Assembly (NCBI GenBank): GCA_026874595.1
Contig: CM049306.1
Span: 52,484,019 to 52,548,018, forward strand
Direction: 5' to 3'
From: Sipunculus nudus
Taxonomy: Eukaryota; Annelida; Sipuncula; Golfingiida; Sipunculidae
DNA: 64,000 nucleotides
A program made the translations under genes and the position numbers. Numbering within the stretch: the stretch's first letter is position 1; each line of letters begins with the position of its first letter. The notes beneath the pieces were generated by a model, which had not been told where the DNA came from, searched no databases, and saw only the letters and a program-made list of their open reading frames with translations. Positions 11,913-24,944 of the stretch are shown piece after piece.

Positions 11913-12979
11913 CCTGCCAACTGTGTCAGATTTTACAATAGGTCAAGTTACGCTCTGTATTTATAAATAACTTTGGCAGACTGCGAACCATTTCAGATTT
12001 GCCAACAGGTCAATTTTCAGTCTGTAAGAGCCAGTGGTAAGTTTCAGTCTGTAAGAGCCAGTGGTGTGGTTACATCTGGCACATTAGATACCCTTGACCT
12101 GGGGGAAAGCTGAGCCTCCATTGCCAGGATGCATGAATAGGTGTGACTCAATACCAAGGCTAAAAGAGGAACTTGTTCTTAGATTTTATAGGGGAAAAGC
12201 TAAAAAACATTTTAAAATGTTCTTCCCTAAAACCATGCTGTCAAATTGTCCGTTCATCTGTCCAATATCCCTACTTGGCAAAAAGAACATATCGGAAATA
12301 TCCTGACTGATACATCCTAGTTTTAAAATGTCCTAGTCTGAAACGTGCAGGTCGGAAAGGTCAGTTTGGCTGAAATCATAATGACTAAGGTACATATGCA
12401 GGACATGAGAGGATCAGTATTAAATTTTTAAAATAAACATTCATACTCCCAAATTTTGCACAGGTTTTGCATTAGGCCTGTAGGCCGGTACTTGGTAAAA
12501 CCCGGACTCGGACCCCGGACTCAGACTCCACAGTTATAATCGCCGGACCCCGAAAGCTCACCCTGCTTAGCCTGATTATGAAGGTCTGATGCCATGGGTG
12601 TCTTTGTAAAACCATGATCATATGTATCAGTATTCTGGTGCCTCAGAGCTTAGGATTACGGATTTAAATATTTTTAATTAACTATGGTAAGAAAATGAAG
12701 TAAAATAAAAAAAAACAGGATTTTCTTCAGAAAACCATTTATATTCCAATATCCTTTTAAATATTCCAGATTTATTGAAACATTACCGTAACTTTGTAAC
12801 CTCATTTTTACAAAGAAAGGTAACTAAATTTATGGTGTACTTGTTAAATGCCAGACTGCCTGTCTAACATGGTCAGATGCATGTGACCAGTACATATAGA
12901 AAGTTTTTTTTTTAACTTGCATGAATTAACATTGACCTGAAAGTTTCCAGGACAATGGATAAAACTGGGTTTTATCCGG

Positions 12980-13025
12980 TTTAATCCAGTTTTTTCCAGA
13001 TGATACAGGATTAAACTGGATTAAA
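12980..13025. repeat. Perfect 13-bp inverted repeat (hairpin)
   Basis: TTTAATCCAGTTT at 12980-12992 pairs with AAACTGGATTAAA at 13013-13025 around a 20-base loop. The rest of 12490-13940 has no recognised gene or repeat. Confidence 0.7.
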
Positions 13026-13944
13026 CTAAGAATCACTATGTAAAATTTAATTAAATCAACAAATGATAATCTGGATAAATAAGTTCAGAAGGTTTAGTAA
13101 TATTCATAACTGCAGTTGTTTAGCTTTTTTATAGTGTAATGTACAAAAAAGGTGATAATGTTTTAATAAGTCATACTCTATAACTGACCTCGCTAAAAAG
13201 AGATTAATTTTAAGTTTCAAAATTATTATTAAAATCATGGTATGATTATCTGTGAAAAAAACAATGAAATTTATGTATAAATATATGGTCACATAATAAT
13301 TCAGTTAACTAGACATAAATGTTACTTTATTTACAGCGGAAAGCTTAACTTAATATAATTAAATATATAAGAATTAAATTTTGTGAATTATGATTATTGA
13401 ATATAATGAAACATAGACAAATTTCTTCACAGTCTGACTTTTTTAAAGTAAAGGTTGACTTGTAAAGGATTTTTTTTATAGAAAAAAAACTGCATTTATA
13501 TTCTCATATTCTTTTAAATATTCTGAATTTATTGAAACATTACTGTTACATGCAAGGGTTATCTTAAACCAATGGGAAATATGACAAACAACTTTTATGC
13601 TTCATTTTATTAGCACCTACTGATAACTACAACAAAACAAAACATATGCACAAGGACCAATTGGAGTATAAATATGCTGCATCTAGTACTTTCAAGAAAA
13701 CTTTATATATAAAAAAAAACAGCATCTTGTAGAAAATGAATGAAAATAGCACAAATGAAAGACTACATGAAATTGAATTAATCTATAAGCTAAGATTTTT
13801 TAAACTTAACACATCACCATGTATGACATGTGGGGTAATTGATAATACCTGTATTTTTTATTTTGATTTCTTCAAACATACAGACGTACAGGTATTTCCC
13901 ATTTTAGTTCCAAAATGTGAAGAATATGTAAAGCTGCTACACCA

Positions 13945-16900
13945 TTTTACAGAAATGATCCCTGGAACAATCTCTCTCAATTTTGTTTGAATGGTTCCAG
14001 TTCGGAGATTTTTGGCCGAGTAACAGGAGGTTGAACTTTGTCATCTGTCTAAAAAAATTTAAATCTCAGAAACGGCTGGAGCTATCATCACCAAATTTTA
14101 TGCCAATGTTTGGTCACATGAGTCATATCTGAAATTGAGGTATTGGTGGCGCCACCTGCATCGGCCTTTTTTGTACGGGGGTCATATGTGCCCGTATCAT
14201 ACTGACAGCTACCAAAAACTTCTCTAAAACCATATACCCAAATTGTTTAATATCGCACAGAAATGATTCTATGGTAGTGCTTTCTGAAATTTGTTCAAAT
14301 GGTCTCAGTTCAGTAACTTTTGGCTGAGTTATTTAGTCATATGCCTTAACAGCCCATTTTAGCTCAGTGGCTACAAAGATCTTCTTCTCAAAAACCACTG
14401 GGCCAAATTCTTAAATCTCACACATTAATTATCCTTAGATGTTGATAATTCAAGTTTGTTCAAATGGTTTTGGTTCAGTGATTTTTGGCCGAGTTATGGG
14501 AAGCTTAACTTAGCCATTTTGCTTTATTTTCCCATTTGATTTATAAACCTGCAAAACGTGTTTTGACTGACGCCACTGATGCCAATTTGTTAAATATTTT
14601 ACAAGAATAATCCTCTGAATAATTTTTATGATAATTGTCTTTTATGGTTCCAAAGAATGAATTTTGGCTGAATTATAAAGATTGAATTGAGTCATTTTGC
14701 CATATATGTTAGCTGTGTGAAGCAGATACATCTAGCCTGGAACCAGTTTATCAGCATCTGTTACATCATGCCTCCAGACATTTAGATTTCAGGTTATCTA
14801 TGGTTAATATTGACAAGAATGTTTTTCAAAAATCTTTTAAAAAATGTAGATTTATGATTTTAGATATTCCTCATGCCAGGCAATGTTTACAATCACAGGT
14901 ATACGTTCACCCAAACTATTTCGAAAACGACTGGAGCTGGTATCATGAAATTTAATGCAAAAAATTAGCCATCTGAAAAATTCTGCATTTTTTCAGATTT
15001 TATAGAGAAAAAGCGATAAAAAAACCTTTGAAAATCTTCTCCTCCAAAAATGTCAATCCAGTTTGTTCAATATTTCACAGAAATAATCTTTTATACCATC
15101 TCTTTCAAGTTTGTTCAAATGGTTCAAGCTCGGTGAATTATGCGCGAAATACAGGAAGTTGAACCTAATCATCTGTCAAAAGAAAGCATAGTAAAATGAC
15201 AATCTCAGAAACGGCCAGAGCTATCGTCACCAAATTTTATGCCAGTGTTGGTCACATGAGTCATATATGAAATTCAGGTATTGAATTGACTTTTTTTTTG
15301 GACTGGGGTCATTGGTCATCTGTATATTAACCCATAATTTCTCAGGAATAGCAGGAGCTACCATCCCCAGATTTTAGGCAATAATCTGTCACATATCAAA
15401 TGTTGTGGGAGTCAGCTTATTTTTTTGCTATCTGCTTCTTGTGAATGGTCCAGCCAAATTGTTCAATATTTTACAGAAATGATCCCAGAGGCAAGCCCTC
15501 TCAAGTTTGTTCAAATGGTTGGCTTTTAATGAATTTTAGTGGAGTTAAACGAATTTGAACAGTCATTTGGCCAAGTAAGCATACTGACATAGTTATCTCA
15601 GAAATGACAGAAGCTAGCATTACCAAGTATTGTGCAAATGTTGGTCACATGACTCATTGAAGTTGCAGATTTTGTGGTGCCACCTACATTGACCTGTTTT
15701 TTTATGGGCAAAAACCTCATAATTTTAGCCTTTTTCAGCTTAAATGTTTATGATGAAACTGTCAAGTTGAATTGTTCAATTTTTTTAAAAGAATTATCCT
15801 AGGACATGGTTCTTTCAATCATATTAGAAAAGCTAAAAGTTGGTCTTATGGCCATAATTATGTCTAACTCAAACTGAGGACTGCAAAACTGTTCTTCCAC
15901 AAAATTATTGTTTCAGTTATAACTCCTGTAACATGGCACAAAACTTATTCTTAGGTGGCCTTTGTTCCTGTTTACTTGAATGATTTTTGGCAGAATTATT
16001 GGACCTTTAACAACTGCATTTTGCATTTAAGAACTGCATTTTTTATTAATCTAGATATTTTGATAAAAAGTTTATGAATAATTCAGCTTGAAAAAAGCAT
16101 TTTAGCCAAAGTCTTTCAGTATGTGTAAACAGATTTGCCAACAGGCCAAGATTGTATCTGTATATTTAAATAGGTTAAGAAACTGCCAACTGTTTCAGAT
16201 TTGGCAATAGATCAAGAGTTCATTCAGTGCAGCCAGATATAGGTCAAGAGTTCAATCAGTGCAGCCAAGCACAAGGCATGTGATCCCCTCATGGGTGACA
16301 TGTGAACACCTCATGGGCACCATGTGATCACCTCATGGGTGTCATGCCCCTCAGGGCTGCATGTGGAGCCAATCTATTTATAGCTTTGGCAGAGTGCCAA
16401 CTGTATCAGATTAGGCAACAGGTCAAGAGTTCACTCAGTGCAGCAAGGTACAGGTCAAAAGTTCACCCAGTCTAGCCAGGTGCAGGTCATGAGTTCACTC
16501 AGTGCAGTAGCCTGAGCCAGCAAATTAGTCACAGTTCACTCGGGGCAACTGCCTTTCTAACTTAAGCCTGGTTAGCCCCATGCATCAGACTCAAGGTAAG
16601 TTTGATGTATTAGCCTGATATTATGACCTGTCTATGTGTCTTTGATGGCTTTCACGTTCACAAGACAGGTGTCGCCACCTACAATGACTTTTGCACAGTG
16701 TGTGTGCCTGCTTATTTCTATAGAGGAATTTGATATATCATCCTGAAATTGGGCATATTTATATCTATTGAATAGCTTTGTCATATACAAGACTGGTGGT
16801 GGCACCTACAATATTTTTTGCACAGTGTGTGTCCCTGCTTATTTCTCAGGAGGGGTTTGATATATCAGTCTGAACTGGGTATATGTATATATCTCTGATA

Positions 16901-18678
16901 GCTTTGTTGTATACAAGACTGGTGGTGCCAGCTTCAATCATTTTTAGCTCAGCTGACTGTAAGTCAACTGAGGTATAGGAATGGCGCCTGTCCGTCGTCC
17001 GTCCGGGCATCCGGCAGTCCGTTAGCAGGGCACAAATCGTAACGGCTGGTCCTAGAAACATCTAAGTGGAGATCCAGGGAGGTCAATAAAAAATCTAATC
17101 GGAAACCAGAAATTAGGTCACTACGTCCTTTTTCCTTCGAGCTATGGGGCTTGAAAGTACCCCCCAGAATATTAAAAAAATTGATACAAAACCTCCAATA
17201 TCTTGATAATTAATGCATGGTTTGTAATGAATCTTGCCTTGAATATTGACCATGACTAGGTTTTGTCAGTTCCTGAAACATGGTGGCGCCACCTGTACTT
17301 TTTCCTATTTAACGAATATTTTTCTATTTATTTACTATAAAATGACAACAATCATGTCAGTTTCTCAGCTGTGATTACATCTGGTATCCCAAAACCTGGT
17401 GTGTTTATTGATCACAAGTAGATGCCCTATCACCCTGTCTGTCTGTCTGTTTGTATGTCTGTCTGTTTGTCAATCTGTCCATCCACACATATTTGTTTCC
17501 AGACGATAACTCAAGGTTGGATTGGCACATGGATTTCAAACTTGACTTACACATGACCCACCACTTAAGCAAGAACCTAAATGATTTTGGGGTCATGAGG
17601 TCAATGGTCAAGGTCACAGGACTCGCTTAATTAAAAAGATTATGGCTGCATTTTAAGCCAAGCTATTCATCCCAAACTTTCCATCTTGCGCATTTAGCTG
17701 ACTGGCCAGTATGAGGAGAGCATAAATTAATTTGGGGTCACAAGGTCAAAGGTCAAGGTCACAGGGGCCATCTGTTCACAAATTAGTTTCGTGATGATAA
17801 CTCCAGTTTAGTTTGACATATTGGTTTCAAACTTAACTTATAAATGGCCCACCACTAAAGTAAGAACCCTGTTGATATTGGTGCAAAAAGGTCAAGGTCA
17901 CATGACCCATTTCTTTAAAAGGAATGTGTATGCATTTGAAGCCAAATTTTTCATCGCGAACCTTCAATCTTCAAGATATTGCTAACCTGCCACTAGGGGA
18001 AGATTCTGTTTGATTTTTGGGTCATAGGTCAAGGTCACAGGGCCCATCCATTCACAAATTAGTTTATGGAAGATAATTCTGCTTTGGATAGACAAACTGG
18101 CTTCAAACTTGATTTAATAATGACCAACCACATAAGTAAATTCATTTTGATTTTCATGGTCCAGCGATTTAAGTTGATGGTCACAGAAGCCACATCTTTA
18201 AAAAGATTGTGGATGCGCTGTAAATCAAACTTTTCATCCTGAACTTTCCAACGCTCACACATGGCTTACTTGCCCAAAGTGAGGAAACCTGTAGAATTTG
18301 AGGTTATCTGGTCAGAGGTCAAGGTCACTTTTTAAAAGATTGTTACAATAATCCTAATGCTGCAAGTTCAAGGATATTAAGTTCTAAGATTTTTTGGTCA
18401 CAAGGTCATTGGTTAAGGTCACAGGACTGTCATTCTGAAAAATTTCTTTAAAAATATCCTTATAGACGAATTCAGCTGAGCGTCGAGACCCATGGGTCCC
18501 TAGTTGTGTGTGTGCACCCATGCCAGAATTTCAGCAGTGATGTTTGTTTAATTGTTTCTTATTCAAAATGTTTAGTACCTGCATTGTTCATATACATAAG
18601 AAGTAATAGTCCAGCATTGAAGCATTATACCTGGTGTATTTCCTAATGCACAGGTTCGCATTAGGCCTGTAGGCCTTG
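13945..18678 (+). mobile_element. Family B element, 5'-truncated, with nested family A copy (B3)
   Basis: Begins inside the B body (CACCATTTTACAGAAATGATCC) with no 5' terminus. It reads through the B units, the GGTGGCGCCACC palindrome at 14148-14160 and the short cluster of CTCATGGGTG repeats near 16280-16345. It is broken at 16945/18504 by an A element. It ends CACAGGTTCGCATTAGGCC then TGTAGGCCTTG/TT at 18678. Confidence 0.65.
16946..18503 (+). mobile_element. Family A (alpha, F-like interior) inserted in a T-run of B3
   Basis: Left flank CAATCATTTTT, element AGCTCAGCTGACTGTAAGTC to GACCCATGGGTCCCTAG, right flank TTGTGTGTGTGCACCCATG. The uninterrupted B1 copy reads CAATCATTTTTGTGTTGTG then TGCACCCATG. 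About 17400-18460 of the interior resembles family F (GGTCAAGGTCACAGG units), so this copy is chimeric or carries a further insertion. Confidence 0.75.
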
Positions 18679-19184
18679 TTTATACAAATACATGTAGTTA
18701 ATTTTCCGTATCATTATATTGAAAATGTCTGAATGTGTCCAATTATTTATGCAATTTTTCATTTCCTGATTAATGAAAACAGTGTTTGAATTTATCAAAT
18801 ATCCAATATATATGAGGCTTTTTGCCCTATATATTGTATATATATCGTAACACAGACATTTTAAAAGGGGGATATATAAAGGGTCTATATGAGATTTCAA
18901 CCCAAATTACACAAGTCCTGTATTCTAGCACTTTGAAAATTTAACAAGCTTCACCTGCAAGACAAGTGTGCCTTCATATGCATTTAATATGTTAATAAGA
19001 GTCTAGTTTCCAATTAGAAATTCTTATTTATTAGAGTATAATTAGCTGTTTGAACTTGAGCTGAACCCAAGTCAGTAAGACAAGTCCCTAAGTTCTAATC
19101 ATGTGTATATATATAAAACTGTGCACTTAAACAAAGCAGATTTTTCAATTTTCCTACCAGCAATGTGTATTCATGTATAACCTA

Positions 19185-20065
19185 TGAACACTGTTAACAA
19201 GTTCATCTTGATATCTGACAAATGTAATTGTAGAGTTTATTTTTACATGACTGAAACAATTTCAGTACAGGGCTGTCCACTCCAGGGGGCAAGCAGCTAG
19301 CCCCTCCTCAATTTTCTGATATACTTATGTGTAACAAACGCAGCACTGACATCAAGCATGATATTTGAGAATTATTAACACTATATATATATATATATAT
19401 AAATATATAAAAATAAACCCAGTCCTACATACCTTGTGTTTTAATATATAACCTATTAACACTGTTAACACAGGTTCATCTTGATATCTGACAGATGTAA
19501 GTGTTAGAGTTTATTTTTACATGACTGAAATAATTTCAGTACAGGGCTGTCCACTCCAGGGGGCAAGGTGCCGGGTAGCTAGCCCCTCCTCAATTTTCTG
19601 ATATACTAATGTGTAACAAACGCAGCACTGACATCAAGCATGATATTTGAAAATTATTAACACTATATATATAAATAAATATACAAAAATAAACCCAGTC
19701 CTACCTACCTTGTGTTTTAATATATAACCTATTAACACTGTTAACACAGGTTCATCTTGATATCTGACAGATGTAAGTGTTAGAGTTTGTTTTACATGAC
19801 TGAAACAATTTCAGTACAGGGCTGTCCACTCCAGGGGGCAAGGGGCTGGGTAGCCCCTCCCCAATTTTCTGATATACTAATGTGTAACAAACCAAGCAAA
19901 GAAGTCAGGCATGATAATTGAGAATAATTAACAATAATTACATATATATATATGTATATATATATCCTACCTACCTTGTGTTTCAATACATAACCTATAA
20001 TTAACACTGTTAGCAAATTCAGCTTGGTATCTGACAGATATAAGTGTCCTCTCCAGGAGGTAAGG
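19185..20065. repeat. Tandem array, 275-bp unit, ~3.2 copies
   Basis: The phrase CATGACTGAAAYAATTTCAG recurs at 19246, 19520 and 19795 (period 274-275). It is followed each time by CTGTCCACTCCAGGGGGCAA, a TA-rich tract and CACTGTTAACA. A partial fourth copy ends near 20065. The array lies between B3 and B4. The 500 bp before it hold nothing recognised. Confidence 0.9.
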
Positions 20066-20243
20066 GGCCAGTCATTTATAATATTTGAGAATTGTACCAG
20101 CCTGCCTGCCATAGCAACAATACCAAAGACCTGGTCTTCATTCGCAAAAAAGAAAGAAAACAAGGGACCCATGGGTCACATCGCTCAGCTGAATTTTGGA
20201 AAATATTAGTAACTGCAAAACATTTTTAATTCTTTTGGTTTTT

Positions 20244-23200
20244 AGCGAACCTGTGAGCTTATGCAATGGTGCGGCGTCGTCCGCCGTACGTCATGCGTCG
20301 TCTGTCCGTCAACCATAGCTATCTCAAAACGGCAGGAGCTAGCATCACCAGAGTTTTTGCAAATAATCAGTCATCCAAAAAACTATATCAGATTTTGTTT
20401 ATTTTTTTTTCTAACTGCATTTTCTTAGATTTTATAGGGAAAAAGCTAAATAAAAGCTTTAAAAATCTTCTTCTCATAACTGTCCAGCCAAATTGTCCTA
20501 TGTTTCACAGAAATGATCCCTGGAACAATCTCTCTCAATTTTGTTTGAATGGTTCCAGTTTGGAGATTTTTGGCCGAGTTACAGGAGGTTGAACTTTGTC
20601 ATCTGTCCAAAAAAGCATATTGAAATTTAAATCTAAGAAACGGCTGGAGCTATCATCATCAAATTTTATGCCAATGTTGGTCACATAGGTCATATCTGAA
20701 ATTGAGGTATTGGTGGCGCCACCTGCATCGGCTTTTTTTGTACGGGGTCATCAGTGCCTGTATCACACTGAGGGCTACAAAAAACTTCTTCTCTAAAACC
20801 ATATGGCCAAAATGTTTAATATTGCACAGAAATGATCCTAGGGTAGTGCTCTCTGAAGTTTGTTTAAATGGTCTCAGTTCAATGACTTTTGGGTAAGTGA
20901 TGGGAAGCTGAATTTAGTCATATGCCATAACAGCCCATTTTAGCTCAGTGGCTACAAAGATCTTCTTCTCATAAACCACTGGGCCAATTTCTTAAATCTC
21001 ACACATTAATTATCCTCAGATGTTGATAATTCAAATTTGTTCAAGTGATTTTGGTTCAGTGGTTTTTGGCTGAGTTATGGGAGGCTGAACTTAGCCAGTT
21101 TGCTGTATCTTCCTATATGAGTTATAAACCTGCGAAAAGTTTTTCGACTGTTGCCACTGAAGCCAGTTTGTTAAATATTTTACAAGAATAATCCGTACAA
21201 TAATTCTTATAATAATTGTCATTAATGGTTCCACATGAATGATTTTTGGTTGAATTATGGAGATTGAAATGAGTCATTTTACCATATATGTTAGCTGTGT
21301 GATGCTGTTACATCTAGCCTGGCACCAGTTTATCAGCATCTATTACATGATGCCACTAGACATTTGATTTCAGGTTATCTTTGGTTAATATTGACAAGAA
21401 AGTTTTTTTAAAAGCTTTATAAAATAGATTTATGATTTTAGTTATACATCATACCAGGCAACAGGATATTCATGGAAATTCACATCTCTGTGGCTATATA
21501 AATACAACTGTACATGAATTATAAATTATTGGTATCCCTACTTAACTTAATACAAGAATTTGCCATCAATGAGATATATCTGTATTTTAGTTTTGCATTC
21601 AGTATGCATCTGTAATAATTTTACATGTATTCCTGATTTCTTTTTTTATAAAAAGCCAGCTGTAAAGCATTTTGTATTGGGAAAATTAATCTCAAAGTTA
21701 TTTCAAATAGGGACCAGTTTTGTGTACAGATGGCAGCACTTGGTTTACCATTGGCAGATTGCCAGTCACTTAATGTTGGCCATTAGCCAAGATATTGCCA
21801 GCTCTATAAATAGTTTTGGCACAGTGCGTGGATTGGAAGAAGTGCAGCCAGGTATAGGTCAAGAGTTCACTCAGTGCTGTAGCTGCATTCTATTTATAGC
21901 TTTGGCAGACTGTTCACTGCATCAGATTTGGCACAAAAGTTCAGCTTGGATCTATTTATAGCTTTGGCAGACTGCCTACTGTGTCAGATTATGCAACAGG
22001 TCAAGAATTTTCTCAGTGCAGCCAAGTACAGGTCAAAAATTCACTCAGTCTAGCCAGGTGCAGGTCAAGAGTTCACTAAGTGCAGTAGCTTGAGGCAGCA
22101 ATTTGTTACAGTTCACTCGTAGGCAACTGCCTTACTCACCTATGCCTTGTCAGCCCAGTGCATCAAACTCTGGGGAATTTTGATGTATTGGCCTGATATT
22201 TTGACCTGCCTATGCATCTTTGATGGTATTCTCATTTACAAGACAGGTGGTGCCACCTAAATTGACTTTTGCAGTGTATGCGCCTGCTTATTTCTACAGA
22301 GGAATTTGATACATCATCGTAAAATTGGGCATGTTTATACATATCGGGTAGCTTTATAGTTTACAAGACTGGCGGCGCCACCTACAATATTTTTTTTTCA
22401 CCATGAATGGCCCTACTTATTTCACAGAGGGGGTTTGACAAATCAGTCTGACATTGGGCATATGTATATATCTCTTTGTTGTATACAAGACTGGTGGTGC
22501 CAGCTACATTCATTGTATCCACTGCAGCATAGGTTTCCCGAGAACTCCTCCGAAACCACTGGGCAGAATTTTTTTAAATTCGGAATTATGATCGGGTCAC
22601 ATGTGAACTGCTGCACCCTCATTTTTGGTTGACCTCTGATCTTTCCTCTCTGCCCAGCGTCCATTTGTGCGTCTGTTTCCAAACATAAATCCACATATCT
22701 CAGGAACCGTTTGACCGATCAGGCTAAAAACTTTGTACAAATGTACCCCTTGGATAGCTTTATAACATACACTAAAAATGGTGGCGCCACCTGCAACCAT
22801 TTTTGCACAGCGTCCATCTGTTCATTTGCCTTGGGATAAAATCACTCATATCTCTGCATTGGTTGGACTTATCCACCTGAAATTTTTCACGTGTACACAT
22901 CCTGGACAGCTTTCTTGATTTTATGACAGGTGGCGCCTCCAAAATTGACGTTTAAGCTGCAGACATCCAAGCTCATATCTCGGGAACCGTTTGACCAGTT
23001 GGGCCAAAATTTTGCATGTGTATAGATCTCACATAGCTTTTAATCATATGCAAAACTGGTGGTGCCACCTGCAACCATTTTTGCACACAGTAAATCTGTT
23101 TGTCTGCTGTGGGATAATTACTCATATCTCGGCAGTGGTTTGACTCATCCACCTGAAATTTTGCACGTGTACACATCCTGGACAGCTTTCTTGATTTTAT

Positions 23201-24944
23201 GACAGGTGGCGCCTTCTACATTCACGTTTAAGCTGCAGACATCCAAGCTCATATCTCTGGAACCGTTTGACCAGTTGTGCCAAAATTTTGCATGTGTATA
23301 GATCTCGCATAGCTCTTTATCATACGCAAAAAAGGTGGCGCCACCTGCAACCATTTTTGCACAGCGTCCATTTGTTCATCTGATGTGGGATAAAATCACT
23401 TATATCTCGGCAGTGGTTTGTCATATCTGCCTAAAATTTTGCAGATTTATACATCTTGGATAGCTTTCTTGATTTTATGACAGGTGGCGCCACCTACATT
23501 CACACTTATGCTGCAGACATCCAAGCTCATATCTCGGGAACCATTTGAAAGATTGGGCAAAAATTTTGCATGTTTATAGATCTCGCATACCTCTTTATCT
23601 TACGCAAAACTGGTGGCGCCACCTGCAACCTTTTTTGCACAGCGTCCGTCTGTTTGATTGCCGTGGGATAAAATCACTTATATCTCGGCAGTGGTTTGTC
23701 ATATCTGCCTAAAATTTTGCAGGTTTTATACATCTTGGATAGCTTTCTGGATTTTGTGGCAGGTGGCGCCACCTACATTTCTCTATACGCTGCAGACATT
23801 CAGGCTTATATCTCAGGACTGGTTTTACATATCCCCCTGAAATTTTGTATGTGTATAGATCTCACATTTGGCTTTTCATCATACACAAAACTGGTTGCGC
23901 CACCTGCAACCATTTTTGCACAGCATCAATTTGTTCATCTGCCTTGGGATAAAATTACTCATACCTCGGCAGTGGTTTGACTTATTCACCTTAAATTTTG
24001 CAGGTTTATACATCCTTGACAGCTTTCTTGATTTTATGACAGGTGGCGCCACCTATATTCACATTTATGCTGCAGAAATCCAAGCTCATATCTCAGGAAC
24101 CATTTGACAGATTGGGCAAAAATTTTACATGTTTATAGATCTCGCATAGCTCTTTACCATACGCAAAACTGGTGGCACCACCTGCAACCATTTTTGCACA
24201 GCCTCCGTCTGTTTGTTTGCCGTGGGATAAAATCACTTATATCTCTGCAGTGGTTTGGCATATCTGCCTAAAATTTTGCAGGTTTATACATCTTGGATAG
24301 CTTTCTGGGTTTTGTTGCAGGTGGCGCAACCTACATTTATGTATACACTGCAGACATTCAGGCTTATATCTCAGGACTGGTTTGACATATCCCCCTGAAA
24401 TTTTGCATGTGTATTGATCTCAAATAGCTCTTAATCATACATAAAATTTGTGGCGCTTCCTGCCACCATTTTTGCACAGCGTCCTTCTGTTTGTCTGCTG
24501 TGGGATAAAATCACTTATATACAAGTAGTGGTTTGAATAATCTGCCTAAAATTTTGCATATGTATACAACTTAGACAGCTTTCTGGATTTTGTGGTAGGT
24601 GGGGCAACCTACATACACATTTCAGCAGCAGACATCCAGGCTATTATGCAACACGCCTCACTCTATTTCCCTTGCCACTCAATCCATGCCTCACTTCACC
24701 CGTCCCACTCTGATTTTGGCGGATACACATAGTCGCTTGTTGACTACTTGTATTCTAGTTTTTTTGTTGTGTGCACCGAATTTCAGCAGAGATGTTTGTT
24801 TAATTGTTTCTTGTTCTAAGTGTTTAGTACTTGCATTGTTCATATACATGTTACACATGTTCTTGAAAAGTAATGGTCCAGCATTGAAGCATTATACCTG
24901 GTGTAATCTCATTGCACAGGTTCGCATTAGGCCTGTAGGCCTTG
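20244..24944 (+). mobile_element. Family B element, full length, with nested family C copy (B4)
   Basis: The 5' end AGCGAACCTGTGAGCTTATG follows TTT, then GTCGTCCGCCG and GTCTGTCCGTC. The body includes GGTGGCGCCACCTGCATCGG at 20713. The 3' end is CACAGGTTCGCATTAGGCC then TGTAGGCCTTG/TT. 5' GCGAACCTGTG pairs with 3' CACAGGTTCGC. Without the nested C element the length is about 2.46 kb. Confidence 0.75.
22514..24758 (+). mobile_element. Family C Helentron-like element inserted in a T-run of B4 (C1)
   Basis: Left flank CTACATTCAT/TGTATCC; right end TTTTGGCGGATACACATAG, hairpin TAGTCGCTTGTTGACTA, then CTTGTATTCTAG/TTTTTTT. After this B resumes (GTTGTGTGCACC). The body holds about seven tandem ~279-bp units. 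Each has GCAACCATTTTTGCACAGCG, a TCTGTTTG/GTGGGATAAAATCACT block and GGTGGCGCCACC palindromes, for example at 22780, 23335, 23483, 23612 and 23762. Open frames here arise from the repeat. Confidence 0.75.

Larger units (their letters stand above)
6197..12487 (+). mobile_element. Family B Helentron-like element with nested A and E copies (B2)
   Basis: The 5' end AGCGAACCTGTGAGCTTATG follows a T and is trailed by GTCCGTCCG. The body has phrases such as CAATATTTCACAGAAATG. Family B reading stops at 7320, where element A3 begins, and resumes after 11545. The 3' end has CACAGGTTTTGC, then AGGCCTGTAGGCC, but the final CTTG is mutated (CCGGTAC), so the end is approximate. Confidence 0.6.

Noticed and set aside
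19792-20172. 126-codon - strand open frame
   Set aside because: Spans the 275-bp tandem array and a TA-rich tract; not a conserved protein.
22443-24107. Multiple overlapping open frames of 60-95 codons in C1 (and in C2/C3) with recurring VAGGAT-type peptides
   Set aside because: They come from tandem DNA repeats read in several frames on both strands; they have no start conservation and no known domain.
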